Of a stretch of 64,000 nucleotides of DNA, positions 53,382 to 62,792 are shown piece after piece; position 1 is the stretch's first letter; every line of letters begins with the position of its first letter. The notes under the pieces are model-generated. The model was not told the DNA's origin. It saw nothing but the letters and a program-made list of their open reading frames with translations, and did not search any database. Origin of the DNA: Martinezella tropici (GTDB lineage Bacteria > Pseudomonadota > Alphaproteobacteria > Rhizobiales > Rhizobiaceae); NCBI RefSeq assembly GCF_008370325.1, contig NZ_VNIP01000008.1:496001-560000 (forward strand). Direction: 5' to 3'. The position numbers were made by a program, and so were the translations under genes.

Positions 53382-54401
53382 TCAGATCTCTCGCTTGCGC
53401 AACAGGGTGGTGGCCGAAACCACGATGAGGATCAGCAAGCCCTGAACGCCGCTGACCAGCGTGCTTGGCAGGTTCAGCAGCTGAAAGCCGTTGATGAGAA
53501 AGCCGACAAACAGCGTCGAGATCAGCGTGCCGCCGATGGTCGGTACGAGCCGGCGCGAGAAGACCGAGCCGAGCAATGCGGTGACGACGACGGGAAGCAG
53601 CATCTCGCCCGATCCGGTGGTGCTGCCGCTGAGATAGGCGACCGACAGGATGCCGGCGATGCCGCCACACAGGCCACTGGCGATGAAAGCCCCGGCGATG
53701 AGGCTTTTCAAGGGTAATCCGGCGGCGCGTGCGGCCTCCGGAAACTCGCCGACGGCATAGAGCCTGAGGCCGAGCGGAGTGAATTGCACGATCGCCGTGA
53801 CGATGATGGTAAAGCCGATCAGCACATAGGCAAGGATCGGAATACCGAAGCCGTCCGAAGATGAAAGAACGGTCAGGAGGTCAGTCGAGGCCGGAAGTAC
53901 CGTGTTCTGCGTGAGAACAAGCTCCAGTCCGGCAACGATATTCATCACCGCGAGCGTCGCCAGCAACGGCACGATGCCGGCAAAAACGATCGCCAGCGCA
54001 TTGACAATGCCGATCGCCAACCCGGTGGCCAGCGCACCCGCTGCGGCGATCAGGTCGCTGAAGCCGAGTTGGATGAGGGTTGCGTAGATTGCGGCGCTCA
54101 GCCCCATATTGGCGGCAAGCGAGAGGTCTATGCCGCCCGTGACCACATTGGAGCCGCCTGCTATCAGCACGATCGTCAGGCCGATGGCGAGAACACCCGA
54201 AATGGCCGATTGTCCGAGCACGTTGCCGATATTGCCGACCGTGAGGAAATAAGGCGCGGTCAGCGCGAAAATCGCGAGGATGGCTGCGAAGGCAAGCAGC
54301 GAACCGAACCGCAAGGCCGCAGCCGCAAGCCTGCCGCCGGTCGGCAGCGCCTTCGCCGTCACAGGCTCGGGGAGGGAGGCATATTGTATATCAGCCGACA
54401 T
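53382..54401 (-). CDS. Sugar-type ABC permease (RbsC family), first
   Basis: A 339-aa permease with the same fold as the next gene: GGIDLSLAANMGLSAAIYAT and VNALAIVFAGIVPLLATLAVMNI, with helices spread over the length. ATG 54401 was chosen because AAGGA lies about 9 nt upstream; the start lies inside the ATPase gene end (11-nt overlap). Two different permeases instead of one duplicated gene imply a heterodimeric channel. Confidence 0.88.
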   Translation of the reverse strand: MSADIQYASLPEPVTAKALPTGGRLAAAALRFGSLLAFAAILAIFALTAPYFLTVGNIGNVLGQSAISGVLAIGLTIVLIAGGSNVVTGGIDLSLAANMGLSAAIYATLIQLGFSDLIAAAGALATGLAIGIVNALAIVFAGIVPLLATLAVMNIVAGLELVLTQNTVLPASTDLLTVLSSSDGFGIPILAYVLIGFTIIVTAIVQFTPLGLRLYAVGEFPEAARAAGLPLKSLIAGAFIASGLCGGIAGILSVAYLSGSTTGSGEMLLPVVVTALLGSVFSRRLVPTIGGTLISTLFVGFLINGFQLLNLPSTLVSGVQGLLILIVVSATTLLRKREI

Positions 54402-55941
54402 GGCGCAATCCTTCCAGGGCGCCGGTCGATGCCGACAGTACTTCATCTGTTGTGGTCTGAGAGGAGATCAGTTCGCGCGTGACCCGACCGCGAAACAGCA
54501 CGAGGATCCTGTCGGTAATGCCCACAAGCTCCTGGAGATCCGAGGACAGCACGATCACACCGGCACCTCGCGCAGCAAGCTCGCCGATCAGCGAATAGAT
54601 TTCGATTTTCGAGCCGATATCGACGCCGACGGTCGGCTCGTCCAGCAGATAGATCTCCGACCGACGGCTCAGCCATTTGGCAATCGCCACCTTCTGCTGG
54701 TTGCCGCCCGAAAGGGTGCGCACCAGCGCCTCACGGCCGGCCGTCTTGATCTGCAGCCGCTTGATCAGCTCGTCGGTATCGTCGCTTTCCCGCTTGCGGT
54801 TGAGAAAACCGAAGCGCGTATAGCGGCCAAGGCTCGACAGCGTGATGTTTTCCCGCACGCTGAGCTCCAGACCCACGCCATGGCCGCGCCGGTCCTCCGG
54901 CACCAGGGCTAACTGGTGATCGACGGCTTCGACCGGATTGCGTAGCTTCAGGCCGCGCGCATCGACATCGATCGTCCCGCTTGTTGCCGTCTGCAATCCG
55001 AATAGGGTCCGCACGAGATCCTTTGCTCCCGAGCCGAGCAACCCCGTAATGCCGAGGATCTCGCCGCGATGCAGCGAGAGGTTGACGTCATGAAACCGGC
55101 CCGTTGCCGAGAGGTTTTTGACCTTGAGGATTTCCTCGCCCAGTTCGACCTTCCGTTTGGGAAACATGTCGGCAATGTCGCGCTCGACCATCAGACTGGC
55201 GATCCGGCCGGCCGAGATCTCGCCCCTTGTCAGAGAAGCGACGTCGACACCGTTGCGCAGAACGGTAACATCGTCGCACAGGGCCTCGATTTCGTTGAGA
55301 TAATGCGAGACGTAGATGATGGTTACGCCTTCGCTGCGCAGACGTCGGATCAGGCGAAACAGGATTTCGGCCTCCTGCCGCACCAGCGCCGCGGTCGGCT
55401 CGTCGAAGACAAGGACCTTCGGCTTGTGTAGCAGCGCGCGGGTGATCTGAACGATCTGCCGCTCCGCGGTCGAGAGCTCGCCGATCAATGCATTCCTCGG
55501 CAGATCGACGCCGAAATAATTGGCGAGGAGTTCGCCAGCGCGGCGTTGCATGGCGCGGCGATCCAGGAAGGGCGTCTTGCCCAGGCGAATTTCCCGCCCG
55601 AGAAAAAGCGATTCTCCGACGGTAAAGGTCGGAACCAGCAGCCGATCCTGGTGGATGAAATGAATGCCGAGCTCTTCACAGAGATGCGGCGTCAGGCGAT
55701 CATAGACCCGGCCGTCAATCTCGATGCGGCCCTCATCCGGGGTGTGTAGGCCGGCCAGGAGCTTGATCAGCGTGGATTTGCCGGCGCCGTTCTGCCCGAC
55801 AAGTCCGTGCACGGTGCCGCTCGTGATGGCGAGCGACGCTCCTGCCAACGCTTGCGCGCCGCCGAAGCGTTTGACGATGCCATCGAAGCGCAGAATATCC
55901 GACGCGCTGTCTGCCTTAGTCGCCCGTTCGATTGCGGTCAT
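54391..55941 (-). CDS. Sugar-type ABC ATPase with two nucleotide-binding domains (RbsA family)
   Basis: A 516-aa tandem ATPase. Domain 1 has Walker A GQNGAGKST (residues 49-57), ELSTAERQIVQITRAL and LVFDEPTAAL; domain 2 has the degenerate Walker A GLLGSGAKDLV, LSGGNQQKVAIAKWL and LLDEPTVGVD. Both patterns are typical of ribose/galactose importers. ATG 55941 begins the conserved region; the frame is open 21 codons further upstream. The binding-protein gene ends 59 nt before. Confidence 0.92.
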   Translation of the reverse strand: MTAIERATKADSASDILRFDGIVKRFGGAQALAGASLAITSGTVHGLVGQNGAGKSTLIKLLAGLHTPDEGRIEIDGRVYDRLTPHLCEELGIHFIHQDRLLVPTFTVGESLFLGREIRLGKTPFLDRRAMQRRAGELLANYFGVDLPRNALIGELSTAERQIVQITRALLHKPKVLVFDEPTAALVRQEAEILFRLIRRLRSEGVTIIYVSHYLNEIEALCDDVTVLRNGVDVASLTRGEISAGRIASLMVERDIADMFPKRKVELGEEILKVKNLSATGRFHDVNLSLHRGEILGITGLLGSGAKDLVRTLFGLQTATSGTIDVDARGLKLRNPVEAVDHQLALVPEDRRGHGVGLELSVRENITLSSLGRYTRFGFLNRKRESDDTDELIKRLQIKTAGREALVRTLSGGNQQKVAIAKWLSRRSEIYLLDEPTVGVDIGSKIEIYSLIGELAARGAGVIVLSSDLQELVGITDRILVLFRGRVTRELISSQTTTDEVLSASTGALEGLRHVG

Positions 55942-56000
55942 GAAAGGAAGCCCCTCGTATTGAAGGGCGATGCGGTGCGATCCGCATCGCCGTTTGCAGA

Positions 56001-57008
56001 TCAACCGATACCGAGCGTCTTGATCACGTCGGCGACATTGCTCTTGTTGGCCAAGAGCGCGGGGACGTAGGTCTCGCGCGGCAGTGTCTGGCCAGACAGC
56101 AGCTTGGCGACATTGCGGATGGCGGTGCGGCCGATTTCCGCCGGCTGCTGGGCAGCATCGGCGCCCGCCGGCGAATTGGGATCGGCGACGAGCTGCAGTA
56201 CTTCCGGGCTGCCGTCGACGCCGTAAGTGCGGATCTCGTTGCGGCCGGCGGCCGCGAGAGCCTGCGTGGCGCCCAGCTGCGGAATGTCCCAGGCCGACCA
56301 GATCGCCTTGATCGAGCCCTTCTCCGGATATTTGTTGAGGATCGCGGTAATCTGGGTGAAAGCGTCCTGAACCGTATTCGGAATGACGTCGCGTAGCTCC
56401 GGCTGGATAATTTTCACCTTCGGGAAGTATTTCACCACGTTGACGAGCTGGTCATAGCGGATCGCGCAGGGCGTCACGCCGTAGAAGCCGTTGAAGACGA
56501 CGATATTGCCTTCGCCGCCGATGTCGGAGACGAGCTGCAGCGCCAGGTCCTTGCCGATGCCCCAATTGTCCGACGTGGTGTTATTCAGCGAATTGGTCGA
56601 GCCGACATCGACGGTCAAAACGGGAATACCGGCGTCGCGGGCCTTTTTAAGCCAGGGATCGATGACGCTCAGCGTGCCGAGGATCTGGACGATGGCGTCC
56701 GGCTTCTGCGCAATCAGCGTCTGCAGCTGCGACACCAGCTTGCCGTCATTGCGGCCGGCATCGACGGCGATCGGCGTGCCGCCCAGCCGCTTCACTTCGT
56801 CGATTTGCGCGTTGTAAGCCTGCAGGTCGAAATAATGGTCGGTTCCGGTCGCGCTGATGGCGATGCGCTTGCCTTTCAACGACAATGCGTCGTCGGCAGC
56901 GGCAGCGGTTTTCGACAGGATGCTCGAAGCCGCAAGCGCGGTCCCGGCTACGGCCGTCAACTTCAAAATATCCCGGCGTCCGAGGCCGGTCGCTTGTCCT
57001 TTGGTCAT
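56001..57008 (-). CDS. ABC substrate-binding protein (type 1, Peripla_BP_4), Tat-exported
   Basis: A 335-aa protein with a twin-arginine leader (GLGRRDILKL, R11-R12) and a hydrophobic stretch up to TAAAA, then a sugar-type binding fold (about 45-335): KRIAISATGTDHYF, LIAQKPDAIVQILGT, AGIPVLTVDVGS and IKAIWSAWD. GGAGAGG lies 8 nt before ATG 57008. It opens the leftward operon that contains the ATPase, both permeases and the monooxygenase. The ligand is unknown; the linked oxidoreductases argue against a simple sugar. Confidence 0.88.
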   Translation of the reverse strand: MTKGQATGLGRRDILKLTAVAGTALAASSILSKTAAAADDALSLKGKRIAISATGTDHYFDLQAYNAQIDEVKRLGGTPIAVDAGRNDGKLVSQLQTLIAQKPDAIVQILGTLSVIDPWLKKARDAGIPVLTVDVGSTNSLNNTTSDNWGIGKDLALQLVSDIGGEGNIVVFNGFYGVTPCAIRYDQLVNVVKYFPKVKIIQPELRDVIPNTVQDAFTQITAILNKYPEKGSIKAIWSAWDIPQLGATQALAAAGRNEIRTYGVDGSPEVLQLVADPNSPAGADAAQQPAEIGRTAIRNVAKLLSGQTLPRETYVPALLANKSNVADVIKTLGIG

Positions 57009-57402
57009 GAAAGCACCTCTCCAGCAATCCAAAATGCCAATAGATTACAAAATAGATAGATTTAACGATTTACGGAGGAACGTTTTTCCAAAACGGTGAC
57101 ACATATGGAAATTTCCATGATGTCGTCTTTCGCTCGCTGCATCGGGTTTTGCGATGATGTGGGCTGGCGGCACCAAACCGTATGCATTTCCGATGTCGGG
57201 ATTGTGCTCCAAGTGCCGGCCCATTCGCGAGGCACGTCCTTGCCGCGATCTATTCGGCTGGCGAACAAAGAATCTCCGAAGGCAGGCAAAATCGGACGAT
57301 TTAATCTACTAAAAACATAGAGATTATATCTAATAATTGCATGCGTCGCAGGGCGATCTGTCCGTCAGACGACGCTTTCGGTTGATCGTGAGGATCGCGA
57401 CG
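57009..57402. promoter_or_regulatory. Divergent promoter region with palindrome ATGGAAATTTCCAT
   Basis: A 394-bp gap between two divergent binding-protein genes. ATGGAAATTTCCAT at 57105-57118 is a perfect 14-bp palindrome about 100 bp from the leftward start. An imperfect dyad CGTTTTTCCAAAACG lies at 57081-57095. AT-rich blocks at 57040-57070 and 57300-57350 could be promoters. Short open frames here lack family features. Confidence 0.45.
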
Positions 57403-58446
57403 ATGAAATTTATCACACGGCTCGCATTGTCGGCCGTTGCCCCTCTTCTTTTGATGCAGGCAGCATTGGCAGCCGGGGTCAACGGCGCGCCTGCGCCCTT
57501 CGACAAGGGGGGCGTGAAGGTTGCTCTGGTCAGCTATATCTCCGCTGGCGACTTCTTCCAGGCCTATCAGGCCGGTGCGGAAGCACAGGCAAAGGCGCTC
57601 GATATCGACCTGCGCGTCTTCCCCGGCCGTCAGGATGCCGCCGCCCAGCGCGAGCAGATCCTCCAGGCAATCAATCTCGGCGTCTCCGCTATCGTCATCG
57701 ATCACGGCCTGCCGGAATCGCTTGGCGATGTCGTCCAGCAGGCGCTCGACAAGGGCATCAAGGTCGTCGCTTTCGATGTCAATCTCAACAATCCGAAGAT
57801 CCCGCAGGTCGAGCAGAGCGATCGCGAGCTTGCCGATCTCGCTTTGAAGCAGGTGGTCAAGGATAACGGCGACAGCTTCAAAGCAGGCTATGTCTATGTT
57901 GCCGGCTTCGCGCCGCTCGATCGCCGCAACGAGGTCTGGGACACGTTCAAGAAACAGAACGCGGGGGTCATCGAGAAGGCCCGCTTCGGCAATGTCAGCG
58001 ATACGACGGCGACGTCGACCGCCGACCAGGCAAAGGCGGTGCTGACGGCCAATCCCGATATATCAGTCGTCTTCGCTCCCTATGACGAATTCGCGCGGGG
58101 TGTGAAGCTCGCCGCTACGGATCTCGGCATCACGGGCAAGCTGAAGATCTATTCGGCTGATGTGTCGACCGCGGACATCCAGGAGATCACCGAGCCGGGC
58201 AGCCCCTGGGTCGCGACGGTTGCGACCAATCCGGCCGTGGTCGGCGCCGTCTCCATCCGTGCCGCGGCTTTACAGGTGGCGGGCCAAGAGGTTCCGCATC
58301 AGATCACCGTCAAGCCGACGCTGCTGACGCAGGAAGGTCTGCGGGCGGCCGGCGTCAAGACGATCGAGGAGCTGGCACAGAAAGTTCCCGCCTTCAGCGC
58401 GAGCGATGCGGTGACCGCAAGCTGGATACCGGACAGGCTTTTTTAA
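57403..58446 (+). CDS. ABC substrate-binding protein (type 1), second binding protein
   Basis: A 347-aa exported binding protein. The Sec signal (MKFITRLALSAVAPLLLMQA) is cleaved near ALAAG; the fold follows with KVALVSYISAGDFFQAYQAG, AINLGVSAIVIDHGLPES, VVAFDVNLNNPK, GYVYVAGFAPLDRRNEVW and VVFAPYDEFARG. GAGGA lies about 9 nt before ATG 57403. It is divergent from the importer operon and has no permease of its own, so it probably shares that transporter, widening its ligand range. It is followed after 72 nt by an oxygenase-like gene. Confidence 0.88.
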   Translation: MKFITRLALSAVAPLLLMQAALAAGVNGAPAPFDKGGVKVALVSYISAGDFFQAYQAGAEAQAKALDIDLRVFPGRQDAAAQREQILQAINLGVSAIVIDHGLPESLGDVVQQALDKGIKVVAFDVNLNNPKIPQVEQSDRELADLALKQVVKDNGDSFKAGYVYVAGFAPLDRRNEVWDTFKKQNAGVIEKARFGNVSDTTATSTADQAKAVLTANPDISVVFAPYDEFARGVKLAATDLGITGKLKIYSADVSTADIQEITEPGSPWVATVATNPAVVGAVSIRAAALQVAGQEVPHQITVKPTLLTQEGLRAAGVKTIEELAQKVPAFSASDAVTASWIPDRLF

Positions 58447-58518
58447 GCTGCCGACTTCGATCTTTCGGCGGAGTCCTCTGATCCCGCCGGATTACGTTAC
58501 TAAACCGGAGTTCACATC

Positions 58519-59724
58519 ATGAGCCAGTCCAACGTCGTCTTTGCGAGCAATCGAAACACCACGCGAGAGGACCTCTTTGCCAGAGCCGAAGAGATTGCCG
58601 CGGATCTTTCGAAGCGAGCTGCAGAACTTGACCGCGAGGGACGGCCCCCGCTCGGCGAAATCGTCAAACTGAAGAATGCGGGGCTGCTGAACGCCCTGCA
58701 CGCACAGCAGATCGGCGGTGGCGGTCTCGACTGGGTGGATGGATTGCAGCTGGTGCGCATCCTTGCGCGCGGCGAAAGCTCCATCGGACAGCTTCTCGGC
58801 TATCACTACGTCAACAGCCAATATGTCTATTGGGCCTTCGACGAGGCACGAGCGCAGGAGTTCGGCAGCAAGACGGTTGGCAACAGCCTCTATTGGGGCG
58901 CCGCCGTCAATCCGCGCGATCCGGGCCTCGTGCTGACGCGCCGCGGCAACGGTTATGTCCTGAATGGCCGCAAATCCTTCTCGACGGCCGCTCGCGTATC
59001 CGACTATATCAATGCCAATGCCGCCCTTGATGACAAGATTGTCGGCTTTGCCGTTCCGACCAATCGGGCCGGTTACAAGGCCAATGACGATTGGGACAAT
59101 TTCGGCCAGAGACTGTCGGACAGCGGCAGTGTCGAATTCCACGATTTTCCCGTCTATGAAGAGGATCTGGACAGGGCAGCAACCGTCGGCGGCGAAGCGC
59201 CGGTGCTCGCAACCTTCAACACGCCCCTCATTCAGCTCGTTTTCGTGAACTTCTATCTCGGCACGGCTGAAGGCGCATTGCGAGAGGCGGTCGACTATGT
59301 CCGAACGACGACGCGGCCGTGGATCACATCCGGCGTCGAACGTGCATCGGACGACCCCTATATTCTCGAACGTGTCGGCGAGTTCACCGCTGCCCTGAAG
59401 GCTTCCGTCGCGCTGGCCGACAGCGCCGCGGCGGCGGTTCAGAAGGCGCTCGCAAGAGGAAACAAGGCGACGGCGCGGGAGCGCGGCGAGGCGGCAGCAG
59501 AAGCCTATGCGGCGAAGGTGCATGCGACCCACGTCGCGCTCGATATCACCTCGCGCGTCTTCGAGCTCACCGGTGCGCGTTCGACCGCGGAGAAATATCG
59601 CTTCGATCGCTTCTGGCGCAACGTGCGGACCCATACGTTGCACGATCCGGTCTTCTACAAGGCCAAGGAAGTCGGTGAATTCGTGCTGAATGATCGGATT
59701 CCCGAGGTCAGCCTCTACAGCTGA
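58519..59724 (+). CDS. Acyl-CoA-dehydrogenase-fold flavoprotein, SfnB/DszC-like
   Basis: A 401-aa protein of the acyl-CoA dehydrogenase fold. Family cues: GLLNALHAQQIGG, the FSTAARVSDYI region, DDWDNFGQRLSDSGSVEFHDFPV, SGVERASDDPYILERVGEF and the C-terminal RFWRNVRTHTLHDPVFYKAKEVGEF. DszC/SfnB-type members use reduced flavin for S-oxygenation or related chemistry instead of acyl-CoA oxidation. Cotranscription with the second binding protein is likely. It shares the SGVERASDDP and RTHTLHDPV blocks with the gene at 61188. Confidence 0.85.
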   Translation: MSQSNVVFASNRNTTREDLFARAEEIAADLSKRAAELDREGRPPLGEIVKLKNAGLLNALHAQQIGGGGLDWVDGLQLVRILARGESSIGQLLGYHYVNSQYVYWAFDEARAQEFGSKTVGNSLYWGAAVNPRDPGLVLTRRGNGYVLNGRKSFSTAARVSDYINANAALDDKIVGFAVPTNRAGYKANDDWDNFGQRLSDSGSVEFHDFPVYEEDLDRAATVGGEAPVLATFNTPLIQLVFVNFYLGTAEGALREAVDYVRTTTRPWITSGVERASDDPYILERVGEFTAALKASVALADSAAAAVQKALARGNKATARERGEAAAEAYAAKVHATHVALDITSRVFELTGARSTAEKYRFDRFWRNVRTHTLHDPVFYKAKEVGEFVLNDRIPEVSLYS

Positions 59725-59777
59725 ATACCTGGGCAAAGACACGGTGCAGCCTAAAAAGTGGGGAGCTCGCAATCTGC

Positions 59778-59798
59778 GCCGGTGATGACGTCACCGGC
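59778..59798. other. Inverted repeat GCCGGTGA/TCACCGGC
   Basis: GCCGGTGA and TCACCGGC form an 8-bp perfect stem with a 5-nt loop, 53 nt after the flavoprotein stop. No T-run follows. It might be a weak terminator or part of a control region; the function is open. Confidence 0.4.
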
Positions 59799-59900
59799 AC
59801 TCAAAATCGGTTAACGCTGTTGGTTCTGGTGTGGTGCTGGCCAGGGTTGGAACACTCCGCAGCTCTAGCTGCGCGCCTCCAGCCGTGGTTTTCACGCAAT

Positions 59901-59929
59901 GCCGGACAATTCATGCTTTGATGTCCGGC
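59901..59929. other. Inverted repeat upstream of ftsZ2
   Basis: GCCGGACA (59901-59908) and TGTCCGGC (59922-59929) form an 8-bp stem with a 13-nt loop, about 170 nt before the ftsZ2 start. It may be an operator or a 5' leader hairpin. The 373-bp gap 59725-60097 has no convincing gene. Confidence 0.4.
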
Positions 59930-60097
59930 TCATAAATCCTGTGCTCGACTCATTATTCTGGGGAGGGCGGTCCGCACATGCCGCAATGCGCACACGTTCC
60001 TCGCTAGGATCTCTTCTCTCGCGAATCGCTGCAACGCCCTTTTCCACAAGGGCAGGCGATCGCGATTGAGAATGAAATTGATCCAATGGAGTCCTTC

Positions 60098-61105
60098 ATG
60101 GCTGACATCCGCACACCACTTTCCGGGGTGATACCGAAGATTTCCGTCGTCGGTGTCGGCGGTGGCGGCGGCAACGCCATTAACAATATGATCGCGCAAC
60201 AACTTCAGGGCGTTGAATTTATCGCGGCAAATACGGATGCACAGGCGCTTGCGACGTCGAAAGCGACAAGACGCATACAACTTGGGGCACAGGTGACGGA
60301 AGGTCTCGGCGCAGGCTCCCTGCCGGAAATCGGGCGAGCCGCCGCTGAGGAATCCATTGATGAGATCATGGATCATCTCCAGGGCACGCACATGTGCTTC
60401 GTCACGGCCGGAATGGGTGGTGGCACTGGCACGGGCGCTGCCCCAATCATCGCTCAGGTCGCGCGGCAGGCGGGCATCCTCACGGTCGGTGTCGTCACCA
60501 AGCCCTTTACGTTCGAAGGCAACCGGCGCATGCGCACAGCCGACGAGGGCATCGAGCAACTCCGCAAAAGTGCCGATACTGTCATCGTCATTCCCAATCA
60601 GAACCTATTTCGCATTGCGGATGCCACGACCACCTTCGAAAATGCCTTTGTGACTGCGGACCGGGTCCTGTATGCGGGCGTCAGCTGCATCACGGATCTG
60701 ATTATCAAGGAAGGTCTCATCAACCTCGACTTCGCCGACGTCAAATCCGTAATGCGGGGAATGGGGCGTGCGATGATGGGAACGGGCGAAGCGTCGGGGC
60801 CGGGCCGCGCATTGAAAGCGGCCGACGCCGCCGTTTCCAACCCGCTTCTGGACGATATGAGCATGAAAGGCGCGCGGGGCGTGCTGATTTCCATTTCCGG
60901 CGGGACGGACATGACGCTATTCGAGGTCGATGAGGCCGCCAGCCGCATCCGCGACGAAGTCTTTGCCGATGCCGATATCGTTGTCGGTGCGATCTTTGAC
61001 AAGAATCTCGACGGCGTGTTCAGGGTATCGGTCGTTGCAACCGGTCTGGAAAGTCTTGCGGCGTCCGCCGGTCAGCCCATGGAAATCAATATGGATCGGC
61101 ACTAA
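60098..61105 (+). CDS. ftsZ2: FtsZ2, short second FtsZ homologue
   Basis: A 335-aa FtsZ with GTP-binding signature GGGTGTG at residues 107-113, [14 protein letters not shown] near the N-terminus and the T7 synergy-loop NLDFADV that completes the neighbour's GTPase site. All catalytic elements are present, but the protein ends at NMDRH, without the linker and conserved C-terminal peptide that bind FtsA and ZipA. Sinorhizobium meliloti has a described second FtsZ of this kind and about 336 residues. ATG 60098 has GGAG 6 nt upstream, better than ATG 60086. Its role is not set by its neighbours. Confidence 0.95.
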   Translation: MADIRTPLSGVIPKISVVGVGGGGGNAINNMIAQQLQGVEFIAANTDAQALATSKATRRIQLGAQVTEGLGAGSLPEIGRAAAEESIDEIMDHLQGTHMCFVTAGMGGGTGTGAAPIIAQVARQAGILTVGVVTKPFTFEGNRRMRTADEGIEQLRKSADTVIVIPNQNLFRIADATTTFENAFVTADRVLYAGVSCITDLIIKEGLINLDFADVKSVMRGMGRAMMGTGEASGPGRALKAADAAVSNPLLDDMSMKGARGVLISISGGTDMTLFEVDEAASRIRDEVFADADIVVGAIFDKNLDGVFRVSVVATGLESLAASAGQPMEINMDRH

Positions 61106-61148
61106 CTGGCTTCAGAGTGGCGCTCCCGATTTATGCCTTTGATTGTAT

Positions 61149-61178
61149 GAAAGCCCCGGCGCCTGCGACGGGGCTTTC
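61149..61178. terminator. Terminator between ftsZ2 and the convergent SfnB-like gene
   Basis: GAAAGCCCC and GGGGCTTTC form a 9-bp GC-rich stem with a 12-nt loop, 43 nt after the ftsZ2 stop and 10 nt before the stop of the gene on the other strand. The U-run on the plus side is weak (GTCTATC); the A-rich start gives a T-run for the minus side. Confidence 0.8.
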
Positions 61179-61187
61179 GTCTATCCG

Positions 61188-62405
61188 TCAAAGCGCGCCG
61201 TTCTTCGGCGGGATGACGTCGTTCAGGTGATAGTTGCCGACGACGTGATATTTCCAGCGAACGGGGTCGTGAAGCGTATGCGTGCGGGCATTGCGCCAGT
61301 GACGGTCGAGATTGAGGTCGAGCTTCACGGACGCTGTTCCGGCAAGTTCAAACAGCGTGTTCGTCGCTTCGATCGCGATTTCCGTCGTCAGCACCTTCGC
61401 TGCCGCAACGGCGAGTGTCGCTTCGACCACTCTCTTTTCGGTCGTCTCGACCTGCGCGGCGTCGACCTTGCGGCCGGCGCGCTCGATGGTTGCGGTTGCG
61501 GCTTCCAGTCGGATGGCGATCTGGCCGACCTTGGCGATCGTCAGCGGATCGTCGCTCGCGCGCTCCACGCCGCTATCCATCCAGGGGCGCGATCGGGTTT
61601 TTACGAAGTCAAGCGTTTCGGCAAAGGCGGCTCGGGCAATACCGAGATCGACGCCGGCATGGATGATCTGGCCGACCGAGCCGATCGTCGTCGGTCGCTC
61701 GAAACCCTTGTGATGAAGGACGACATGGTCGGCATTCACATAGACATTGTTGAGGACCGTGGTGCCGCTGCCGGTCGTGCGCTGCCCGAAGCCATCCCAA
61801 TCGTCGATGATTTCGATGCCTTCCGTGCCCTTGGGAACGAAAGCCATGACCAGCTTGTCGGCTTCATCAAGCGCGAAGACGGTGACCCAATCGGCAAAGA
61901 GAACACCAGTCGAATAGAACTTGCGGCCGTTGATGCGATAGCCGGGACCGTCGCGGGTGATGCGGGTATCATAGTGCCCGACCGTTTTCGTGCCGCGCTC
62001 GGAGAGGGCGTTGCCGAAGCGATCGCCGGCCAATGCGCGGCCGAAGAAATAGCGCTTCTGATCTTCAGAGCCGTCGATGCGCAGGGCTTCGAGGATGTAG
62101 AAATGATTCTGCGGGATCTGCCCGATCGAGCCGTCGGCCTCAGCCAGGATCGCGGTGATCTCCGCCAGCGTGGCATTGGAGACATCCAGGCCGCCATATT
62201 CCTCGGGAACGGTAATCGCCAGCAGTCCGGATAGAGCCAGTGCGTCCATTTCGGTGAAGGGTAGCAACCTTTCGCTATCGCGCTCCGAAGCGGTGGCGGC
62301 AAAGCGCGCTGCAAGCTCCTGCGCGACGGCCAGCGCCTGTTGCTCGGTCTCCAACAAGGTCGCCTCGGGATGCTTGGCGTTGATATGGTGCAATTGCGCG
62401 TTCAT
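61188..62405 (-). CDS. SfnB-family acyl-CoA-dehydrogenase-like flavoprotein
   Basis: A 405-aa protein of the acyl-CoA dehydrogenase fold, closest in pattern to SfnB proteins of sulfur metabolism: LLAITVPEEYGGLDVSNATLAEI, IGQIPQNHFYILEALR, GYRINGRKFYSTGVLFADW, DDWDGFGQRTTGSGTTVLNNV, SGVERASDDP and HWRNARTHTLHDPVRWKYH. SfnB is linked to dimethylsulfone or sulfonate use. It is a paralogue of the gene at 58519, on the other strand, separated from it by ftsZ2. Confidence 0.88.
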   Translation of the reverse strand: MNAQLHHINAKHPEATLLETEQQALAVAQELAARFAATASERDSERLLPFTEMDALALSGLLAITVPEEYGGLDVSNATLAEITAILAEADGSIGQIPQNHFYILEALRIDGSEDQKRYFFGRALAGDRFGNALSERGTKTVGHYDTRITRDGPGYRINGRKFYSTGVLFADWVTVFALDEADKLVMAFVPKGTEGIEIIDDWDGFGQRTTGSGTTVLNNVYVNADHVVLHHKGFERPTTIGSVGQIIHAGVDLGIARAAFAETLDFVKTRSRPWMDSGVERASDDPLTIAKVGQIAIRLEAATATIERAGRKVDAAQVETTEKRVVEATLAVAAAKVLTTEIAIEATNTLFELAGTASVKLDLNLDRHWRNARTHTLHDPVRWKYHVVGNYHLNDVIPPKNGAL

Positions 62406-62757
62406 GGGCAGGCTCCGATTTCATTCGGCGCCACGATGCCGTATTCAAAGCGGGGGTTCGAGAAAAGCCATTTCGTTTTTACGGATGCGGTCGCGTCTTC
62501 ATTCCTTTCTCTATAGAATTGATGGTCAATTGCTGCCTGAAGCTGTGTCGGCATTGATAATCATCGCCGTTCTCAGCCACTACCGACGCCCGGCGCGCCA
62601 GTCTTCAAAGCATCCGGCCGTCGTCGATCAGTCGTCGCGTCGCAACAAAAACGGTCGCCGGACGAGGGCGGTGCTGCGTCTTAGCAGCAGGCCTTGCCGA
62701 TTGGATCGGTATTCGATGCTGTGTGGGGTTTTGTATTCTGCCGAGGCGGATAAAGGA

Positions 62758-62783
62758 CGTACCGGCCGTGGACGACCGGTACG
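62758..62783. terminator. Hairpin after the hypothetical gene at 62793
   Basis: CGTACCGG (62758-62765) and CCGGTACG (62776-62783) form an 8-bp stem with a 10-nt loop, just past the stop of the minus-strand gene and followed on that strand by TCCTTTAT. The rest of the 387-bp gap 62406-62792 shows no gene. Confidence 0.65.
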
Positions 62784-62792
62784 CAGTTCATT

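Noticed and set aside
57062..57289. 75-codon frame in the divergent promoter region
   Set aside because: No ribosome site or family similarity, and it covers the palindrome and AT-rich promoter-like blocks.
58492..59772. Open frame of 426 codons opposite the SfnB/DszC-like gene
   Set aside because: The plus strand carries a clear flavoprotein; the minus frame has no domain.
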